Notes under the pieces: model-generated | Told to the model about the DNA's origin: nothing | What the model saw: only the letters and a program-made list of their open reading frames with translations | Databases searched by the model: none | Made by a program: the position numbers and the translations under genes | Part shown: one piece after another, positions 52,033 to 61,807 of the stretch | Layout: each line of letters starts with the position of its first letter | Numbering within the stretch: position 1 is the stretch's first letter | Origin: an uncultured Lachnospiraceae bacterium | GTDB taxonomy: Bacteria; Bacillota; Clostridia; Lachnospirales; Lachnospiraceae | DNA length: 64,000 nucleotides | Reading direction: 5' to 3' | NCBI GenBank assembly: GCA_910578115.1 | Contig: CAJTPO010000002.1 | Span: forward strand, 62,001-126,000

Positions 52033-52811
52033 ATGAATCACAGTCAAAAAACAGACGTATTAGCTAACGAGGACGCCGCTATCGAAAGGCTATGTGCCAA
52101 TACAGTGGCTTTAGTAAAGCATGCAAGAAATATTGCTGTTCAACAAGTGAATATGATTCATTGCTTACTTATTATACTATTGGGAAATGGATTATAGAAG
52201 TGCAGCAAAAAGGTGAAACAAGAGCAAGATATGGTAGTCAAGTTATTAAAAGCCTGTCTGAAGAAATGAAAAAGAATTTTGAAAGAGGATTTTCGGAGGA
52301 TAGTTTGAAAAATGCGCGGAAGTTTTATCTGACCTATAAGGATAGAATTGATGAAACAGTGTTTAATTTATTTGCGGTTGAAAAAAGTGAAACAGTGTTT
52401 AGCTTTTTTGAAGAGAAACCACCATTCATAGTATCATGGTCACACTACTTGCAATTAATGCGAATAGAAAATGAAGATGAAAGAAGTTTCTATGAAATTG
52501 AATCAGCAAAATCAGGATGGAGTGTACGCACTCTGCAAAGACAGTATAATTCCAGTCTTTATGAAAGGTTGGCGCTTAGCTGAGATAAAGAGGCTGTTTT
52601 ACAGTTGGCAAAGAAAGGCAACATTATTACAAAACCGGAAGATATTGTAAAACAGCCAACAGTATTAGAATTTTTAGGAATGGAAGAAAAAACTAAATAT
52701 TCAGAAACGGATTTAGAAACAGCAATTATTGATAAATTGCAGAAATTTTTGTTGGAAATGGGAAAAGGATATCTATTTGAATCCAGGCAAAAACGTTTTA
52801 CATTTAGGGAA
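52033..52811 (+). pseudogene. DUF1016 (YhcG-type) nuclease gene, disrupted
   Basis: Recognisable DUF1016 N-terminal sequence spread over two frames. A shift lies near 52150-52165 (AVQQVN in one frame, YYTIGKWIIEVQQKGE in the next). Then SWSHYLQLMRIENEDERSFY and LQRQYNSSLYERLALS end in a TGA at 52581-52583, where the family continues with DKEAVL, which follows in frame. VLEFLGMEEKTKYSETDLE and ESRQKRFTF come next, but the PD-(D/E)xK core that should follow is gone. Such proteins often accompany restriction systems. The ATG at 52033 follows AAGGAGG. Non-functional as read. Confidence 0.8.
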
Positions 52812-53262
52812 AAAGAAGCAAATATGATTGATTGGCTGTTACAACGAATAACAGATGGGTTAGGGGGAATATCCGAGAGAATTTATCAATTTTGCTAATT
52901 ATTCTAAAGAAGCACAAGAAGAATTAGAAAATTTTGAAGAAAACTGCTTGATTTCTGGTATGGCAGTGAAAAAGGCTTTTTCTAAAGTATCAGAAGTTAA
53001 ATGCAATACATATTTAAGTGAGTTTCCAAAATTAAGACAACATTTTGATAGATTTAGGGGAAAAGATACGGCTCGATATAGTAGAGAAGAAATATTCGTA
53101 CTTATGGATGGATTGGAACCCCAAGGAGACGATATGCTTCAAGAACTTTATGAAACAGGAATGCTGGAAGCAAAAAAGGGTAAGGCATTTGCAGATAATT
53201 CATTTGAAATCCCTAAATTGTATAGGATTGGTTTAGGCTTAGTCTTAAGAGGAAAGCCATAG
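52812..53262 (+). pseudogene. C-terminal remnant of an ATPase-like protein
   Basis: Directly after the DUF1016 break the sequence changes to ANMIDWLLQRITDGLG, then shifts by one base in a G5 run (near 52862) to EYPREFINFANYSKEAQEEL and reads open to 53262 ([15 protein letters not shown]). It looks like the tail of a large P-loop ATPase of the kind found in defence islands, though I cannot name the family with confidence. No ATP-binding motif remains. Non-functional fragment joined by deletion to the DUF1016 remnant. Confidence 0.6.
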
Positions 53263-53282
53263 TTATAGAAAGGTATAGTATC

Positions 53283-55274
53283 ATGGATCATTTTGAATTA
53301 GTATCACAATACGCTCCCACCGGTGACCAGCCTCAGGCTATAGAAGCCCTGGTCAAAGGTTTTAAGGAGGGCAACCAGTTTCAGACCCTGTTGGGCGTGA
53401 CCGGTTCCGGCAAGACCTTTACCATGGCCAATATCATTCAGCAGCTGCAGAAGCCCACTTTGGTCATAGCACATAACAAGACACTGGCTGGACAGCTGTA
53501 CGGCGAGTTCAAGGAATTTTTCCCTGAAAATGCGGTAGAATACTTTGTCTCCTACTACGACTATTACCAGCCGGAGGCTTACGTGCCGTCTACCGATACC
53601 TATATCGCAAAGGATTCTTCCATCAATGACGAAATCGACAAGCTGCGCCTTTCGGCCACGGCATCTTTGACAGAGCGGCGGGATGTGGTGGTGGTGGCCA
53701 GTGTGTCCTGCATCTATGGTCTGGGAAGTCCGGAAGAGTATGCGGGTATGAGTATGTCTCTGCGGCCCGGTATGCAGCGGGATCGTGATGATGTGATCCG
53801 GGGACTGATCGAGATGCAGTACGACCGCAATGACATGGATCTGGACCGGTGCTGCTTCCGGGTGCGCGGTGATGTGGTGGAAGTCTATCCGGCACAGGGC
53901 GGTGATCATCTGATCCGCATTGAGTTCTTCGGGGATGAGATAGACCGGATCGCGCAGACGGATCCGTTGACGGGTCAGGTACATGCCACGTTGGAGCATG
54001 TGATGATCTATCCGGCTTCTCACTATGTCGTACCACAGGAGAAGATCAATGTTGCCTGTGTAGAGATTGAGAAGGAACTGACGGAGCGGGTGAAATACTT
54101 TAAAGGTGAGGACAAGCTGCTGGAGGCGCAGCGCATTTCGGAGCGGACGAACTTCGATATAGAGATGCTGCGGGAGACCGGGTTCTGTTCTGGTATCGAG
54201 AACTATTCCCGTCATCTCAACGGCATGGCGGAAGGTGAGCCGCCTTTTACCCTGATGGATTATTTTAAGGATGACTTCCTTATTATTATAGACGAGTCTC
54301 ATATGACGATTCCCCAGATCAGGGGAATGTATGCGGGAGACAGGTCGCGGAAGAACACGCTGGTGGACTATGGGTTCCGGCTGCCTTCGGCACTGGATAA
54401 CAGGCCCTTGAACTTTGGGGAGTTTGAACAGCACATTGATCAGATGCTGTTTGTGTCCGCAACGCCCTCAGATTATGAGGCGGCCCATGAGCTGTTCCGC
54501 ACGGAGCAGATCATCCGGCCTACCGGCCTGCTGGATCCGGAAGTGGACGTGCGTCCGGTGGAGGGACAGATCGATGATCTGATCTCTGAGGTCAACAGGG
54601 AAGTGGCGAACCATCATAAGATTCTGGTGACGACACTGACCAAGCGGATGGCGGAAGACCTGACAGCTTATATGAGCGATGTGGGAATCCGTGTGAAGTA
54701 TCTGCACTCTGATATCGATACGCTGGAGCGGGCGGAGATCATCCGGGACATGCGCCTGGATGTGTTCGATGTGCTGGTGGGAATCAACCTGCTGCGTGAG
54801 GGGCTGGATATTCCGGAGATTTCACTGGTGGCGATCCTGGATGCGGATAAGGAAGGCTTCCTGCGTTCCGAGACATCCCTGATCCAGACGATTGGACGTG
54901 CAGCGCGTAATTCGGAAGGACATGTTATCATGTATGCAGATAATATGACGGATTCCATGCGTGCGGCGATCACGGAGACGAACCGCAGGCGGGAGATTCA
55001 GCAGCGCTATAATCAGGAACATGGCATTACACCGCAGACGATCAAGAAAGCGGTACGCGATCTGATCAGTATTTCGCGGACGATCGCCAAAGAGGAACGG
55101 AAGTTTGAGAAGGATCCGGAATCCATGAGCAGGCAGGAGCTGGAGAAGCTGATCAAGGATGTGGAGAAGCAGATGAAGAAGGCTGCCGCGGATTTGAATT
55201 TCGAGGCTGCTGCGGAGCTGCGTGACAGGATGGTGGAACTGAAAGGGAAGCTGCGGGATTTTGACAAAGAATAG
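53283..55274 (+). CDS. uvrB: Excinuclease ABC subunit B
   Basis: A full-length 663-residue UvrB. Walker A is [10 protein letters not shown] (about residues 37-46). The beta-hairpin motif [12 protein letters not shown] (about 92-103) inserts between DNA strands. The DESH helicase box is IIIDESHM, motif VI is QTIGRAARN, and the C-terminal UVR motif is [20 protein letters not shown]. It is loaded on damaged DNA by UvrA and recruits UvrC. Its ribosome site (GAAAGG) is ordinary, but there is no LexA box or clear promoter in the about 100 bases upstream, which are defence-gene debris. Its first 11 codons differ from stub 2. uvrA follows. Confidence 0.97.
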   Translation: MDHFELVSQYAPTGDQPQAIEALVKGFKEGNQFQTLLGVTGSGKTFTMANIIQQLQKPTLVIAHNKTLAGQLYGEFKEFFPENAVEYFVSYYDYYQPEAYVPSTDTYIAKDSSINDEIDKLRLSATASLTERRDVVVVASVSCIYGLGSPEEYAGMSMSLRPGMQRDRDDVIRGLIEMQYDRNDMDLDRCCFRVRGDVVEVYPAQGGDHLIRIEFFGDEIDRIAQTDPLTGQVHATLEHVMIYPASHYVVPQEKINVACVEIEKELTERVKYFKGEDKLLEAQRISERTNFDIEMLRETGFCSGIENYSRHLNGMAEGEPPFTLMDYFKDDFLIIIDESHMTIPQIRGMYAGDRSRKNTLVDYGFRLPSALDNRPLNFGEFEQHIDQMLFVSATPSDYEAAHELFRTEQIIRPTGLLDPEVDVRPVEGQIDDLISEVNREVANHHKILVTTLTKRMAEDLTAYMSDVGIRVKYLHSDIDTLERAEIIRDMRLDVFDVLVGINLLREGLDIPEISLVAILDADKEGFLRSETSLIQTIGRAARNSEGHVIMYADNMTDSMRAAITETNRRREIQQRYNQEHGITPQTIKKAVRDLISISRTIAKEERKFEKDPESMSRQELEKLIKDVEKQMKKAAADLNFEAAAELRDRMVELKGKLRDFDKE

Positions 55275-55617
55275 CGTGAAATTAAAAATTTCCCGATCCT
55301 GATTTGTATGCCTGCTGAAGCAGGCAGATGGGAGTTAGTGTGAGAAAAACATTAGCCAACTCTAAAGCAGCAAAGAACGCAGCCTAAGAGTTGCTAAATT
55401 TTAAGAGAATGCCAAAAATACGGCATTCTTCCAGACAAGCCTGCCTGTCTTTGGATTTGAAATTCCGCAGAGCGGAATCAAGGAGGTTAGAGTGAGTGTG
55501 CCCGCAGGATGATAATGGAATTAGAAAGGGAATCAAAAATATAGAGAAATAAAGATATAGAGAAGTAAAGATACAAAAAGCAAAGATATAAAAAAGCAAA
55601 GATACATGGAGGGAACT
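55275..55617 (+). other. Structured uvrB-uvrA intergenic region
   Basis: A chain of hairpins: GAAATTAAAAATTTC (55278-55292), GCCTGCTGAAGCAGGC (55310-55325), GAATGCC...GGCATTC (55407-55428), AGACAAGCCTGCCTGTCT (55433-55450) and GATTTGAAATTCCGC/GCGGAATC (around 55454-55479). GGGAGTTAGTGTGAG at 55330-55344 resembles the start of the leader units at 32433. Then comes an A-rich stretch with four ~15-base repeats of AAAGATAYA (55551-55605) before the uvrA ribosome site GGAGGG. Confidence 0.6.
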
Positions 55618-58482
55618 ATGTCAGATACGGTAAAGATGCGTCCTCGGGAATACATTAAGATTCGGGGTGCGAATGAACATAATCTGAAATCACTGGATGT
55701 GGATATTCCGCGCAATGAGTTTGTGGTGCTTACGGGACTGTCTGGTTCGGGAAAGTCTTCGCTTGCCTTTGACACCATCTATGCGGAGGGACAGAGAAGA
55801 TATATGGAATCTCTGTCTTCTTATGCAAGGCAGTTTTTGGGACAGATGGAAAAGCCGAATGTGGAGCGGATCGAAGGGTTGTCCCCGGCAATCTCCATCG
55901 ATCAGAAATCGACCAACAGGAATCCGCGCTCCACTGTGGGAACGGTGACAGAGATTTATGACTATTTCAGACTGTTGTATGCCAGGATCGGCATTCCGCA
56001 CTGTCCGAAGTGCGGCAGGGAGATCAGACGGCAGACGGTGGATCAGATTGTGGATCAGGTGATGGGGCTTCCGCAGGGGACGAGGATACAGCTTCTGGCG
56101 CCGGTGGTGCGGGGGAGAAAGGGCGAACATGTCAAGGTGTTCGAACGGGCCAAGCGCAGCGGCTATGTGCGCGTGCGCGTAGACGGGAACCTGTATGAGC
56201 TGTCGGAAGAGATCAAACTGGAGAAGAATATCAAGCATAATATAGAGATCGTGGTGGACCGTCTGGTAGTCAAGGAGGGGATTGAGAGACGTCTGACCGA
56301 TTCCGTTGAGAGTGTGTTTGCATTGGCGGAAGGTTTGATGATTCTGGATGTGATCGACGGTGAGCCGATTAATTTCAGCCAGAGCTTCGCCTGCCCGGAT
56401 TGCGGGATCAGCATCAGTGAGATTGAGCCGAGAAGTTTTTCCTTCAATAATCCTTTCGGGGCCTGCCCGGAATGTTTCGGGCTGGGCTATAAGATGGAAT
56501 TTGATCTGGAGCTGATGATACCGGACAGGAGCCTTAGCCTGAATGAGGGAGCCATTGCCGTGATGGGGTGGCAGTCCAGCAAGGACAAGGGCAGCTTCAC
56601 CAATGCGCTTCTGCAGGCGCTGGCTAAAGAGTACAAGTTCAGCATGGATACGCCTTTTGAGGAACTGCCGCAGAAAGCGCAGGATGCGATCTGTTACGGT
56701 ACGGATGGTAAGAAGGTGGACGTTTACTACGAAGGGCAGCGGGGGAAGGGGGTCTATCCCATCGCCTTCGAGGGTCTGATCAAAAATATGGAACGGAAAT
56801 ACCGGGAGACGGGGTCGGACATGATCAAACAGGAGTATGAGTCCTTCATGCGCATCACTCCCTGTAAGGAATGCGGCGGTATGCGTCTGAAAAAGGAATC
56901 GCTGGCAGTGACCGTCTGTGATAAGAATATTTATGAGATCACTTCCATGTCCATCACGAAGCTGCATGCTTTTATCGGGGATATGGAGCTGACACAGCAG
57001 CAACAGCTGATCGGCAGAAGGATCCTGAAAGAGATCAGGGCCAGAGTCGGGTTCCTGATGGAGGTGGGGCTGGATTACCTGTCTTTGTCAAGGGCCACAG
57101 GATCGCTCTCCGGTGGTGAGGCGCAGCGGATCCGTCTGGCGACCCAGATCGGTTCCGGTCTGGTGGGGGTGTGCTATATTCTGGATGAGCCCAGTATCGG
57201 CCTGCACCAGCGGGACAATGACAAGCTGATCGCCGCCCTGAAGAATCTCAAAGATATGGGCAACACGCTGCTGGTGGTGGAGCATGACGAAGACACCATG
57301 TTTGCGGCGGATCATATCGTGGACATCGGACCGGGGGCCGGCTCCCACGGCGGCATGGTTGTGGCGCAGGGCACGGCTGAGGAGATCATGCAGGTGGAAG
57401 AGTCCGTCACAGGACAGTATCTGAGCGGCAGACTGCGGATTCCCGTACCGGAGAAGCGAAGAAAAGCTACCGGCTATTTGAAGATAAAAGGCGCGCAGGA
57501 GAACAATTTAAAGAAGGTAGACGTTAAAATCCCGCTGGGGATCATGACCTGTGTGACGGGTGTTTCGGGTTCCGGCAAGAGTTCGCTGGTCAACGAGATC
57601 CTTTACAAGCATCTGGCACGGGACTTGAACAGGGCGCGGTGCGTGCCCGGCAGACATACGGGAATTGAAGGCATCGACCAGCTGGACAAGGTGATCGACA
57701 TCGATCAGTCGCCCATCGGCAGGACACCCCGTTCGAATCCGGCCACCTATACGGGAGTGTTCGACCAGATCAGAGATTTGTTTGCCTCCACCCAGGATGC
57801 CAAGGCCAGAGGCTACAGCAAGGGCAGGTTCAGTTTTAATGTGAAGGGCGGCAGATGCGAAGCCTGCGGCGGCGACGGCATCATCAAGATCGAGATGCAT
57901 TTCCTGCCGGATGTCTATGTGCCCTGTGAGGTCTGCGGTGGCAGGCGCTATAACCGTGAGACGCTGGAAGTAAAATATAAAGGCAAGAATATTTATGATG
58001 TGCTGGACATGACCGTGGAGGAGGCGATGCCCTTTTTCGAGAATCTGCCGTCCATCCGCAGGAAGATCGAGACGCTTTATGATGTGGGATTGTCCTACGT
58101 GAAGCTGGGCCAGCCTTCTACGACGCTGTCCGGCGGTGAGGCGCAGCGGATCAAGCTGGCCACGGAGCTGAGCAAGCGCAGTACGGGTAAGACCATCTAT
58201 ATTCTGGACGAGCCTACCACGGGACTGCACTTTGCAGACGTGCACAAGCTGGTGGATATTCTGCACAAGCTGGCGGAAGGCGGCAATACGGTGGTGGTCA
58301 TTGAGCACAATCTGGATGTGATCAAGACGGCGGACTATATCATTGACATGGGTCCGGAAGGCGGCGAGGGCGGTGGTACCGTGATCGCTGAGGGCACGCC
58401 CGAGAAGGTGGCGGAGAATCCGGTATCCTATACCGGCATTTATATTAAGAAGATGTTAGAGAAAGCAAAGAGAAGGAAATAA
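55618..58482 (+). CDS. uvrA: Excinuclease ABC subunit A
   Basis: A 954-residue UvrA from ATG 55618 (GGAGGG upstream; ATG 55606 overlaps that site). Two ABC ATPase halves are present: Walker [15 protein letters not shown] and [14 protein letters not shown], each with an LSGGEAQRI signature and Walker B ([22 protein letters not shown]). Zinc-binding cysteines are in [16 protein letters not shown]...CPECFGLGY and [20 protein letters not shown]. It scans DNA for lesions and loads UvrB. Normal full length with no oddities. Confidence 0.97.
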   Translation: MSDTVKMRPREYIKIRGANEHNLKSLDVDIPRNEFVVLTGLSGSGKSSLAFDTIYAEGQRRYMESLSSYARQFLGQMEKPNVERIEGLSPAISIDQKSTNRNPRSTVGTVTEIYDYFRLLYARIGIPHCPKCGREIRRQTVDQIVDQVMGLPQGTRIQLLAPVVRGRKGEHVKVFERAKRSGYVRVRVDGNLYELSEEIKLEKNIKHNIEIVVDRLVVKEGIERRLTDSVESVFALAEGLMILDVIDGEPINFSQSFACPDCGISISEIEPRSFSFNNPFGACPECFGLGYKMEFDLELMIPDRSLSLNEGAIAVMGWQSSKDKGSFTNALLQALAKEYKFSMDTPFEELPQKAQDAICYGTDGKKVDVYYEGQRGKGVYPIAFEGLIKNMERKYRETGSDMIKQEYESFMRITPCKECGGMRLKKESLAVTVCDKNIYEITSMSITKLHAFIGDMELTQQQQLIGRRILKEIRARVGFLMEVGLDYLSLSRATGSLSGGEAQRIRLATQIGSGLVGVCYILDEPSIGLHQRDNDKLIAALKNLKDMGNTLLVVEHDEDTMFAADHIVDIGPGAGSHGGMVVAQGTAEEIMQVEESVTGQYLSGRLRIPVPEKRRKATGYLKIKGAQENNLKKVDVKIPLGIMTCVTGVSGSGKSSLVNEILYKHLARDLNRARCVPGRHTGIEGIDQLDKVIDIDQSPIGRTPRSNPATYTGVFDQIRDLFASTQDAKARGYSKGRFSFNVKGGRCEACGGDGIIKIEMHFLPDVYVPCEVCGGRRYNRETLEVKYKGKNIYDVLDMTVEEAMPFFENLPSIRRKIETLYDVGLSYVKLGQPSTTLSGGEAQRIKLATELSKRSTGKTIYILDEPTTGLHFADVHKLVDILHKLAEGGNTVVVIEHNLDVIKTADYIIDMGPEGGEGGGTVIAEGTPEKVAENPVSYTGIYIKKMLEKAKRRK

Positions 58483-58737
58483 GCTGCAGACGTTATGCAT
58501 ATAGAAATTCTGCGGTAACAGTTCAGCCTTGCACTATTCCGCGAACGCCCGGAAACAGCTGCCAATGCCGTGAAATGGCGCAAATATGACACGAATTGTA
58601 TACTGACCGTCTTCACGGCAGCAGGCAGACCGACGATATAATAAATATGAACGATGTGGTGTGCGGCAGGGCGATCAACTGGCAGGCCGCATGAGCGGGT
58701 GACATTGGAAAGTCGGAAGAAAGCGGGAGGTATCTCT

Positions 58738-59358
58738 ATGAATATCGGTATGCATGGGTTCGGCAGTTCTGTTTTTGGCAGCGGTTTTTTGGGTATGGGA
58801 CGTGGCCTGAAAAGCACGCAGCAGAAGATGGAACGGCAGGAAGAGCGGGACAGACAGGTTGCATTTTTCGAGAACCAGAAAGAGAATCTGAAGAATATAG
58901 AGTGTGAGACGGTGGAGGAAATTGCCAGGAAGCTGGAGATGTTCCGCTCCTATGAAGATCAGATCAAAGCGGCGAAGGCGGCTTACAACAATGAGCAGAT
59001 GATGCATATGATGGACGAGTCGCAGGAGATCGGGGAGAAGATCGCCGAAGCAGTGGAGAAGAGTAAACCCAAGACACCGGAAGAGAGAATGGAAGATCTT
59101 GTGGAAGAGGTTACCGGTACGGAGAGTGGCGGCATTCTCGATGAGCTGGATGAAGTGATGGAAGAAGCGCTGGAGCTGCAGGAAGAGATGCAGGATGTCC
59201 TTACTGAGGAAATGACGCCGGATGAGCTGCAGAAAGTGGCGGAAGAATTGCCGGAGGCTGTCGATGGGCTGGAAGCTTTGCAGACGGAAGCCGGGATCAA
59301 TGCGGAAGAACTGCAGGAGGCTTCGATGCTTTATCGGCCATTTGATATTAAGGTATGA
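58738..59358 (+). CDS. Glutamate-rich coiled-coil protein, not recognised
   Basis: A 206-residue cytoplasmic protein. A glycine-rich start (MNIGMHGFGSSVFGSGFLGM) is followed by a charged helix (about 25-110) and a very acidic helical half with MEEALELQEEMQDVLTEEMT. A short end reads LYRPFDIKV. No known domain is seen. The methionine/glutamate-rich helical pattern suggests a coiled-coil adaptor. GGGAGG precedes ATG 58738. It stands between uvrA and mbl with its own terminator (59468-59498); a TATAAT at 58637-58642 may be its promoter. Confidence 0.7.
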   Translation: MNIGMHGFGSSVFGSGFLGMGRGLKSTQQKMERQEERDRQVAFFENQKENLKNIECETVEEIARKLEMFRSYEDQIKAAKAAYNNEQMMHMMDESQEIGEKIAEAVEKSKPKTPEERMEDLVEEVTGTESGGILDELDEVMEEALELQEEMQDVLTEEMTPDELQKVAEELPEAVDGLEALQTEAGINAEELQEASMLYRPFDIKV

Positions 59359-59467
59359 GCTGTTTCGGGAACGACTTGGAGATTATTTTTGGTATGTTTT
59401 TCCAGGATACGACAGTTAAGCAATTGGGATAATCCGCCGATAATAATATTATGGAGCACGGATGCTG

Positions 59468-59498
59468 AAAACAGGACGGAAGGAGCCGTTCTGTTTTT
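59468..59498 (+). terminator. Intrinsic terminator before mbl
   Basis: AAAACAGGACGG pairs with CCGTTCTGTTTT around a 6-base loop and runs into T-rich sequence. Confidence 0.85.
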
Positions 59499-59546
59499 GG
59501 TGTTCTTTTTAATTTTTAAAATTTTTTAAAAAATCTATAAAAGCCT

Positions 59547-59574
59547 TTGAAAAACCATTTCTTTAGGTTATAAT
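59547..59574 (+). promoter_or_regulatory. Promoter of the mbl-flagellar operon
   Basis: TTGAAA (59547-59552), 16-base gap, TATAAT (59569-59574). The leader to the mbl start is about 120 bases. Confidence 0.6.
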
Positions 59575-59703
59575 ATATCCAGCATATTGCGCTTTTTCAT
59601 GAAAACATGCGGTTGAAGGACGATGGAAGACCGTTTGGATGGTTTATTTTGACAGCAATTGGAAATTATTATAGAGAGATCACGAGAAAGGGGATCAAAG
59701 GGA

Positions 59704-60696
59704 ATGCAGTATACAGATATCGGAATCGATTTGGGAACAGCCAGCATACTGGTCTACATCAGGGGCAAGGGCGTTGTATTAAAGGAGCCCTCTGTTGTAG
59801 CTTTTGATAGAGATACGAACAAGATCAAGGCCATCGGTGAAGATGCAAGATTGATGTTGGGGAGGACACCGGGCAATATCGTAGCGGTAAGGCCACTGCG
59901 TCAGGGTGTTATTTCGGATTATCAGGTAACAGAGAAGATGATGAAGTATTTCATCCAGAAGGCTCTGGGTAAGAAGACTTTCCGCAAGCCGCGTATCGCC
60001 GTGTGTGTACCCAGCGGTGTCACGGAAGTGGAGAAGAAGGCGGTTGAGGATGCTACCTATCAGGCAGGTGCCAGAGAGGTTTCCATCATTGAAGAGCCCA
60101 TTGCAGCGGCGATCGGAGCGGGAATTGATATCTCCAAGCCCTGCGGCAACATGATCGTGGATATCGGCGGCGGTACTTCCGATATCGCGGTGATCTCACT
60201 GGGCGGCACGGTTGTCAGCGCTTCCATTAAGATTGCGGGAGATGATTTTGATGAAGCTATCGTGCGTTACATGCGTAAGAAACATAATCTGCTGATCGGT
60301 GAACGGACGGCAGAGGATTTGAAGATAAAGATCGGCTCCGCTTTCAAGCGGCCGGAAGTAGACTATATGGATGTCAGAGGACGTAATCTTGTGACCGGGC
60401 TGCCACGTACCGTGAAGGTATCCTCGGAAGAGACGGAGGAAGCCTTACACGAGACTACCGTGCAGATCGTGGAGACGATCCACAGCGTATTGGAGAAGAC
60501 CCCGCCTGAATTGGCTGCTGATATTGCAGACAGAGGAATTGTGTTAACAGGAGGCGGAAGCCTGCTGCGCGGTCTGGAGGATCTGATCGCGTCTCATACC
60601 GGCATCAATACGATGACGGCGGAGGATCCGATGACAGCGGTTGCCGTCGGCACTGGTAAATATGTAGAGTTCCTTGCAGGGTATCGCGAAGATTAA
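59704..60696 (+). CDS. mbl: MreB/Mbl actin-like cell-shape protein
   Basis: A 330-residue actin-fold ATPase from ATG 59704. Phosphate 1 motif is DIGIDLGTASILVY, phosphate 2 is MIVDIGGGTSDIAVI, and the adenosine motif is GIVLTGGGSLLRGL. VCVPSGVTEVEKKAVEDA is the MreB-family connect region. It forms membrane filaments that guide cell-wall synthesis. In Clostridia and Bacillus a mreB paralogue next to flgF/flgG-like genes is a common arrangement, which favours Mbl over the canonical mreBCD copy. The frame is open upstream to 59659 without a better site. Confidence 0.93.
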   Translation: MQYTDIGIDLGTASILVYIRGKGVVLKEPSVVAFDRDTNKIKAIGEDARLMLGRTPGNIVAVRPLRQGVISDYQVTEKMMKYFIQKALGKKTFRKPRIAVCVPSGVTEVEKKAVEDATYQAGAREVSIIEEPIAAAIGAGIDISKPCGNMIVDIGGGTSDIAVISLGGTVVSASIKIAGDDFDEAIVRYMRKKHNLLIGERTAEDLKIKIGSAFKRPEVDYMDVRGRNLVTGLPRTVKVSSEETEEALHETTVQIVETIHSVLEKTPPELAADIADRGIVLTGGGSLLRGLEDLIASHTGINTMTAEDPMTAVAVGTGKYVEFLAGYRED

Positions 60697-60751
60697 GACG
60701 CAGGGATCCTGCAGCGGGTGAATATATAACTGAAAGAGAGGCAGAACAGCT

Positions 60752-61795
60752 ATGCTTAAAGGGTTGTACACGGCATACACAGGGATGATCAATGAACAGC
60801 ACAGAATGGATGTTATGACCAATAACCTGGCGAATGCCAATACCAATGCTTATAAGAAAGAAGGATCTACCAGCCAGGCTTTTGACACGGTGCTGGCTTA
60901 TAAGATTAAAGATATGTCGGAGCCGGGGAATCTGCCGAGAAATCTTTCCACCAGCAGGGTTTATGATGAAGGCCTGGTGGATGATCCGAATAAATGGTCG
61001 TCCAGAACCGGGATGAGTATGGGTGTGAAGGTCGGAGAAAACTATACGGATTACTCCGAGGGGCCGATGAAGGTAACTGACAATAAGTTTGATTTTGCCC
61101 TGGCGGGGCCGGGATTTTTCCTGGTAGAGTACACGAACAAGGCGGATGTAACTTCTGTGAAATATACGCGGGATGGTAATTTTACCATGGATGCGCAGGG
61201 GTATCTTGTGACGCAGGACGGAGATTTTGTGCTGGACGAGAACAGACGACGCATCAAGCTGGATCCCAATGACAGCCAGATCGGAGCCAACACCAACGGC
61301 GATATTTATCAGGATGGTAATCTGATGGCGACGATCGGTGTGGTGGACTTTGAGGACTATGACAGGCTGGAGCATTTCGGAGAGAACCTTTACCAGATCG
61401 CACCCAGCGATGAAGTGAAGAGCGCCGAGGCGGCCTATAACAGAGCGAGGACTAACACTGCACTGGCTGAGAGGGCCCTGAACACGGCCAGAGCCGGTGG
61501 GGCGGAAGACCTTGGGGATCTGGAGGCGGCGGTGCGTGCGGCACAGCAGCGTGAGGAAGCGGCACAGCAGGATCTGGAAGCAGCACTCGAAGGCGATACG
61601 ACGGCGGCGAGGAGACTGGAGCAGGAGTCCACTGCGCAGGTGAGAAACGGTGTTCTGGAATTGTCCAATATATCGATCGTGTCTGAGATGGTGAATATGA
61701 TCGCAATTCAGAGGCAGTATGAGAGTAATCAGAAGGTCATCACGACGTATGATGAATCTCTTGATATAGCAGTGAATCAGTTAGGTAGATTATAG
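60752..61795 (+). CDS. flgF: FlgF/FlgG-like flagellar rod protein with coiled-coil insert
   Basis: A 347-residue flagellar basal-body rod protein. The N-terminal motif GMINEQHRMDVMTNNLANAN is canonical, the middle carries the FlgE/F/G beta domain (FALAGPGFFLVEY), and the C-terminal helix is NGVLELSNISIVSEMVNMIA. Between about residues 220 and 292 is an unusual alanine/arginine/glutamate-rich segment (AEAAYNRARTNTALAERALN; AAVRAAQQREEAAQQDLEAA) predicted to be coiled coil, absent from ordinary FlgF/FlgG, which are about 260 residues. Twelve bases separate it from flgG. GAGAGG lies before the ATG. Confidence 0.85.
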   Translation: MLKGLYTAYTGMINEQHRMDVMTNNLANANTNAYKKEGSTSQAFDTVLAYKIKDMSEPGNLPRNLSTSRVYDEGLVDDPNKWSSRTGMSMGVKVGENYTDYSEGPMKVTDNKFDFALAGPGFFLVEYTNKADVTSVKYTRDGNFTMDAQGYLVTQDGDFVLDENRRRIKLDPNDSQIGANTNGDIYQDGNLMATIGVVDFEDYDRLEHFGENLYQIAPSDEVKSAEAAYNRARTNTALAERALNTARAGGAEDLGDLEAAVRAAQQREEAAQQDLEAALEGDTTAARRLEQESTAQVRNGVLELSNISIVSEMVNMIAIQRQYESNQKVITTYDESLDIAVNQLGRL

Positions 61796-61807
61796 GAGGC
61801 TTAAATT

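Noticed and set aside
48232..53553. uvrB copies as a plain assembly duplication
   Set aside because: The three copies differ in sequence, have different start regions and are separated by distinct AT-rich genes, so a simple assembly repeat is unlikely, though read mapping would settle it.
53304..54434. Minus-strand open frame of about 376 codons opposite uvrB
   Set aside because: Composition rich in R, H and L typical of antisense reading; uvrB on the plus strand is certain.
55690..57003. Minus-strand open frame opposite uvrA
   Set aside because: Shadow of uvrA for the same reasons.
58600..58650. Sigma-D (flagellar) promoter before the coiled-coil gene
   Set aside because: A GACGATAT-like -10 is present, but no TAAA-type -35 lies at the required distance; the overlapping TATAAT is equally plausible.
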